Made by a program: the position numbers and the translations under genes. Below are positions 5,311 to 7,654 of a stretch of 7,654 nt of DNA, in pieces; positions within the stretch are counted from its first letter, which is position 1, and each line of letters begins with the position of its first letter. Below the pieces are notes generated by a model. The model saw only the letters and a list, made by a program, of their open reading frames with translations, ran no database searches and was not told where the DNA came from. The stretch is from the NCBI RefSeq assembly GCF_046044395.1, contig NZ_JBJUSG010000151.1:1-7654 (forward strand). Reading direction: 5' to 3'. This DNA is from Magnetominusculus dajiuhuensis. GTDB lineage: Bacteria; Nitrospirota; Thermodesulfovibrionia; Thermodesulfovibrionales; Magnetobacteriaceae.

Positions 5311-6990
5311 ATGATCAAAGAGAAAAAATCGAGCAAGCTATTGGAACTCCCCGATGTAATTATAATAGTGATTGCCGTTTTGACGGCGTTTTCGTACGCC
5401 GGGGTACGCCGCAATGGTTTCATAGGAGTTTATGACGATGACGCCTATGTCTTAATAAACACCCATGTACTTGGTGGCCTTAGCGTTGACAGCATAAAAC
5501 GCGCCTTCATCATTTTTCACGATGGAAACTGGTTTCCCCTTACGTGGATTTCTCACATGACAGATGTTACAGTGTTTGGATTAAATCCCGCGGGACATCA
5601 CATGACGTCTGTGATAATTCATATACTAAACTCGGCGTTACTGTTTATAGTTTTTGCGCGTATGACTGCCTCCCAGTGGAGGAGCGGCTTTATTGCCGCG
5701 CTCTTTGCCTTGCACCCGTTGCACGTGGAGAGTGTTGCGTGGATTGCGGAAAGGAAGGATGTCCTAAGCGGCCTTTTTTGGATGCTGACTATGATTGCCT
5801 ATGTGTACTACACAGAGAGGCCTGGCGCTGTTCGGTACATGGTCGCGCTCTTGTGTTTTATTTGCGGCCTGATGTCCAAGCCTATGGTTATTACGCTCCC
5901 TTTTGCCTTACTTCTCCTTGATTATTGGCCACTTCAGAGACTGGGTCCCTGTGGCCGGACAGACGGCAATAATCCGCCGCATGCCGCAGTTGGGCTAAGG
6001 GTTTTATTGCTTGAGAAAGTACCATTTCTTGCCCTTTCAGCCGCGTCAAGCGTACTTACCTATCATGTGCAAAACAAATGGGGGGCGGTTGTCTCCCTGG
6101 ATAAACTCCCTATGAAGTCCCGTATAGCAAACGCCCTTATATCATATGCAAAGTACGCCATTGCGATGTTTAATCCTACCAACTCAGCCGTAATATATCC
6201 AATTGATGAGAGATTTCCTCTGTGGCAGGTTGTGGGGGCGGCGGTTTTCTTTGTTGGCATTACTGTGGCGGCCATAATTTGTATTAAAAGACTTCCCTAT
6301 CTGTTTACGGGATGGTTTTGGTATGTCGGTACGCTTGTGCCGGTTATCGGCATCGTACAGGTGGGGACTGCCGCAATGGCAGACCGTTACACATATATCC
6401 CGTTTATCGGACTTTTCTTAATTATTTCCACTGCTGTCCCCAACACCGCCGCCATCGGGCGTGTGGGCAGGGCGATAGCCGCAGGATTGGCATGTGCCGC
6501 CATAATCGCGTGCGTATTTTATACAAAAAAACATGTAAAATACTGGCACGATTCGATCTCTCTATTTGAGCGCGCCATATCGGTTACGAAAGACAACTAT
6601 GTGGCCTACAACACTTTAGGCGCGGCATTTTTTGAAATTGGAAAATATAACGAGGCATATATAAACTATACAAAGGCCTTGCACATAAACTATATATATG
6701 TATCCGCTCATGCCAACTTAGGAAATTTGATGGTAAAATTGAACCGACTGGACGAGGCCATAGAAAGCTATAGCACTGCAATCAAAATGAACCCGTTGTA
6801 CACTCCAGCTTACAACGGTATCAGTGCGGCATTATTGCTACAGAACAGAACTGTCGAGGCAATCCCATACCTTAGAATGGCAGTAACTCTGAGTCCTGAC
6901 CCCGTGAATGCACAGAAGAACTTGGACCGTGCCATGAATAAGGCGATTAGTGAAAACAACTCCGCAATTATGTTGTTTATGCCGCAATAA
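5311..6990 (+). CDS. TMTC/DUF1736-like membrane protein with C-terminal TPRs (second paralogue)
   Basis: A 559-residue paralogue of the preceding protein, with the same order of parts: helix 1 at about 14-32, an acidic triad in VYDDDAYV (42-44), GNWFPLTWISHMTDV, HPLHVESVAWIAERKDVLS from residue 135, MSKPMVITLPF, and GWFWYVGTLVPVIGIVQVG. Three TPRs follow at about 431-529, one fewer than in its neighbour, and the tail differs (ISENNSAIMLFMPQ). The start at ATG 5311 is supported by AGAGGA at 5299-5304, overlapping the stop of the upstream gene; only 10 bp separate the two, so they form one transcription unit and may be translationally coupled. The loop around residues 285-300 keeps the FNPTNSAVIYP form common in the family, while the first paralogue has diverged there (YKLSILYLLPP). 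Both retain the acidic loop, so both look active. Different TPR lengths may give different acceptor or partner choice. Confidence 0.88.
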   Translation: MIKEKKSSKLLELPDVIIIVIAVLTAFSYAGVRRNGFIGVYDDDAYVLINTHVLGGLSVDSIKRAFIIFHDGNWFPLTWISHMTDVTVFGLNPAGHHMTSVIIHILNSALLFIVFARMTASQWRSGFIAALFALHPLHVESVAWIAERKDVLSGLFWMLTMIAYVYYTERPGAVRYMVALLCFICGLMSKPMVITLPFALLLLDYWPLQRLGPCGRTDGNNPPHAAVGLRVLLLEKVPFLALSAASSVLTYHVQNKWGAVVSLDKLPMKSRIANALISYAKYAIAMFNPTNSAVIYPIDERFPLWQVVGAAVFFVGITVAAIICIKRLPYLFTGWFWYVGTLVPVIGIVQVGTAAMADRYTYIPFIGLFLIISTAVPNTAAIGRVGRAIAAGLACAAIIACVFYTKKHVKYWHDSISLFERAISVTKDNYVAYNTLGAAFFEIGKYNEAYINYTKALHINYIYVSAHANLGNLMVKLNRLDEAIESYSTAIKMNPLYTPAYNGISAALLLQNRTVEAIPYLRMAVTLSPDPVNAQKNLDRAMNKAISENNSAIMLFMPQ

Positions 6991-7004
6991 ACTATGCCAA
7001 CAAC

Positions 7005-7505
7005 CTATGTCGCGTCTAACAGGGAGCTGACAAATTGGGCTATATCACGGCGTATCTCATCACTGACGGCGATAAACTCCGAGGCGGCGGCGTAGCCGTC
7101 TTCCGTTTCCATAACCCTTACCACCTCGCCATAAATGAATATTGGGACAGGTGGTTGGACGGGCAGAATCATTCTTAATTCGATAATATCTTTTACACTA
7201 ACCATCGTATTACAAAGCAACCGGACGCCACTGCCGCTTAGATTTAATTGCTTGTACTCAAGTTTACGAAACCCATCGGCCTTGTCAGAGCTGTCGAGGA
7301 CTCTTCCCAAAGAATAAGCTCTTTCCTGAAGGTCAGACAGCAACTCAGGTAATTCGGTGACTTCATTCAACTCTGAATTGGCTATATCGGCCACGGCTGC
7401 CGCCTCTGATATTTCAGAGAAGTACGCACTCTGCCCCTGAACCGGAAGCACCCGCACCCCAACCCTGGCATAGGCATCAACCCTTGGATATGTCCTTCTT
7501 TCCAT
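7005..7505 (-). CDS. PilZ-domain protein (c-di-GMP effector) with a helical insertion
   Basis: A 166-residue cytoplasmic protein. The ATG at 7505 is preferred because AGAAGG lies 9 nt upstream; a GTG at 7514 would overlap that site. The two c-di-GMP motifs of PilZ domains are both present: RxxxR as RTYPR (4-8) and [D/N]xSxxG as NLSGSG (88-93), followed by the beta-strand VPIFIYGEVVRV and a C-terminal helix (EIRRDIAQFVSSL). Between the motifs lie about 80 residues rather than the usual 20-35. They hold an acidic, Ala/Leu/Glu-rich stretch (30-72) that looks helical, a possible oligomerisation insertion like the extra helices of tetrameric PilZ proteins. With no fused output domain it probably acts by binding a partner in motility, pili, polysaccharide or envelope control. 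It is convergent with the second TMTC-like gene, with 14 bp between stops, and has its own promoter. Confidence 0.82.
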   Translation of the reverse strand: MERRTYPRVDAYARVGVRVLPVQGQSAYFSEISEAAAVADIANSELNEVTELPELLSDLQERAYSLGRVLDSSDKADGFRKLEYKQLNLSGSGVRLLCNTMVSVKDIIELRMILPVQPPVPIFIYGEVVRVMETEDGYAAASEFIAVSDEIRRDIAQFVSSLLDAT

Positions 7506-7548
7506 CAGACACACCTTCTCATCAACAGGGGATTTCCCTCACACACAG

Positions 7549-7568
7549 CATGTTTAGTATAAACCATG
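7549..7568. promoter_or_regulatory. Palindrome over the PilZ -10 box (possible operator)
   Basis: GTTTA (7552-7556) and TAAAC (7560-7564) form a perfect inverted repeat around GTA. Outer CATG copies at 7549-7552 and 7565-7568 extend it almost symmetrically. It covers the -10 hexamer of the PilZ promoter, where a bound repressor would block transcription. The match is short, so it could also be chance in A+T-rich DNA. Confidence 0.3.
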
Positions 7569-7585
7569 TATCGCTGCTATATCAA
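7556..7585 (-). promoter_or_regulatory. Promoter of the PilZ gene
   Basis: On the minus strand TTGATA (7580-7585) and TATACT (7556-7561) each match consensus in five of six positions, with an 18-bp spacer. The start of transcription would be near 7549, giving a leader of about 45 nt. The promoter ends only 5 bp from the right direct repeat, so the IS insertion left it intact, though its upstream region is now IS sequence. Confidence 0.6.
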
Positions 7586-7589
7586 GTGT

Positions 7590-7599
7590 CGTTGAAAAT
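7590..7599 (+). repeat. 10-bp direct repeat (probable target-site duplication), right copy
   Basis: CGTTGAAAAT, identical and in the same orientation as 100-109, abuts the right terminal repeat without a gap. See the left copy for the reading as a target duplication. Confidence 0.7.
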
Positions 7600-7654
7600 C
7601 AGGGCAATCGCATTAGAAAAATTAGACAGAAATTGCCTACACTTTTAGCGCTGA
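7600..7654 (+). mobile_element. IS-like element end, right copy (20-bp terminal repeat at 7600-7619)
   Basis: 7600-7619 is the exact reverse complement of 80-99 and starts the other end of the same kind of element, whose body runs off the right edge. The 35 bases beyond the repeat (7620-7654) do not match the bases inside the left copy, as expected for the two different ends of one IS. Too little is visible to show a transposase frame. Confidence 0.7.

Noticed and set aside
5544..5921. Plus-strand frame rich in Cys inside the second TMTC-like gene
   Set aside because: It is a frame-shifted reading of the conserved membrane domain; the Cys richness comes from shifted codons.
187..6990. Repeat-protein genes as a defence or conflict system
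   Set aside because: WD40 and TPR arrays occur in such systems, but there is no NTPase, protease, nuclease, kinase or death domain here, so the idea has no support.
6991..7004. Terminator between the second TMTC-like gene and the PilZ gene
   Set aside because: The gap is 14 bp and shows no stem followed by a T run on either strand.

Overview
The window reads as a piece of accessory chromosome, or a small IS-bounded unit, from a Gram-negative bacterium. Support for this is a lipobox lipoprotein with an outer-membrane-type +2 residue, a Sec-exported periplasmic-type protein, Shine-Dalgarno starts, bacterial -10 boxes, a PilZ (c-di-GMP) protein and a group II intron end. The mix of WD40 and TPR proteins, a tandem pair of TMTC/DUF1736-like multi-pass proteins, and IS plus intron remnants recalls Nitrospirota (for example the Magnetobacterium lineage) or deltaproteobacterial-type genomes. 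That placement is an inference from gene content only.

Edges. Positions 1-54 are the last part of a group II intron (end of domain V, then domain VI with a bulged A). A 20-bp sequence at 80-99 recurs exactly, inverted, at 7600-7619. Just inside these ends lie two identical 10-bp direct repeats (100-109 and 7590-7599). This is the layout of IS end + target duplication + 7.5 kb interior + target duplication + IS end. It fits a circle or tandem unit interrupted by one IS, or an interior lying between two direct IS copies.

Interior, left to right. (1) A lipoprotein whose exported part is one seven-repeat WD40 propeller with an exact 126-bp period. (2) Convergent to it, a small soluble coiled-coil protein. 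(3) A decayed patch: an AbrB/MazE-type antitoxin with its own palindromic promoter region but a broken 3' end and no toxin, running head-on into a 5'-truncated TPR gene. (4) A strong extended -10 promoter driving a secreted DUF4412-like protein. (5) Two tandem paralogous membrane proteins (605 and 559 aa), each a TMTC/DUF1736-like GT-C-type membrane domain followed by TPRs. They are spaced 10 bp apart, so almost certainly co-transcribed. (6) Convergent and 14 bp away, a PilZ protein with a good promoter just inside the right direct repeat.

How they may work together. The DUF4412-like protein and the two membrane proteins lie on one strand and probably form an envelope module. By analogy with eukaryotic TMTC O-mannosyltransferases, the pair may transfer sugar from a lipid carrier to exported protein. 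The WD40 lipoprotein and PilZ protein have their own promoters and are neighbours rather than proven partners. I see no defence system, CRISPR array, tRNA or rRNA.
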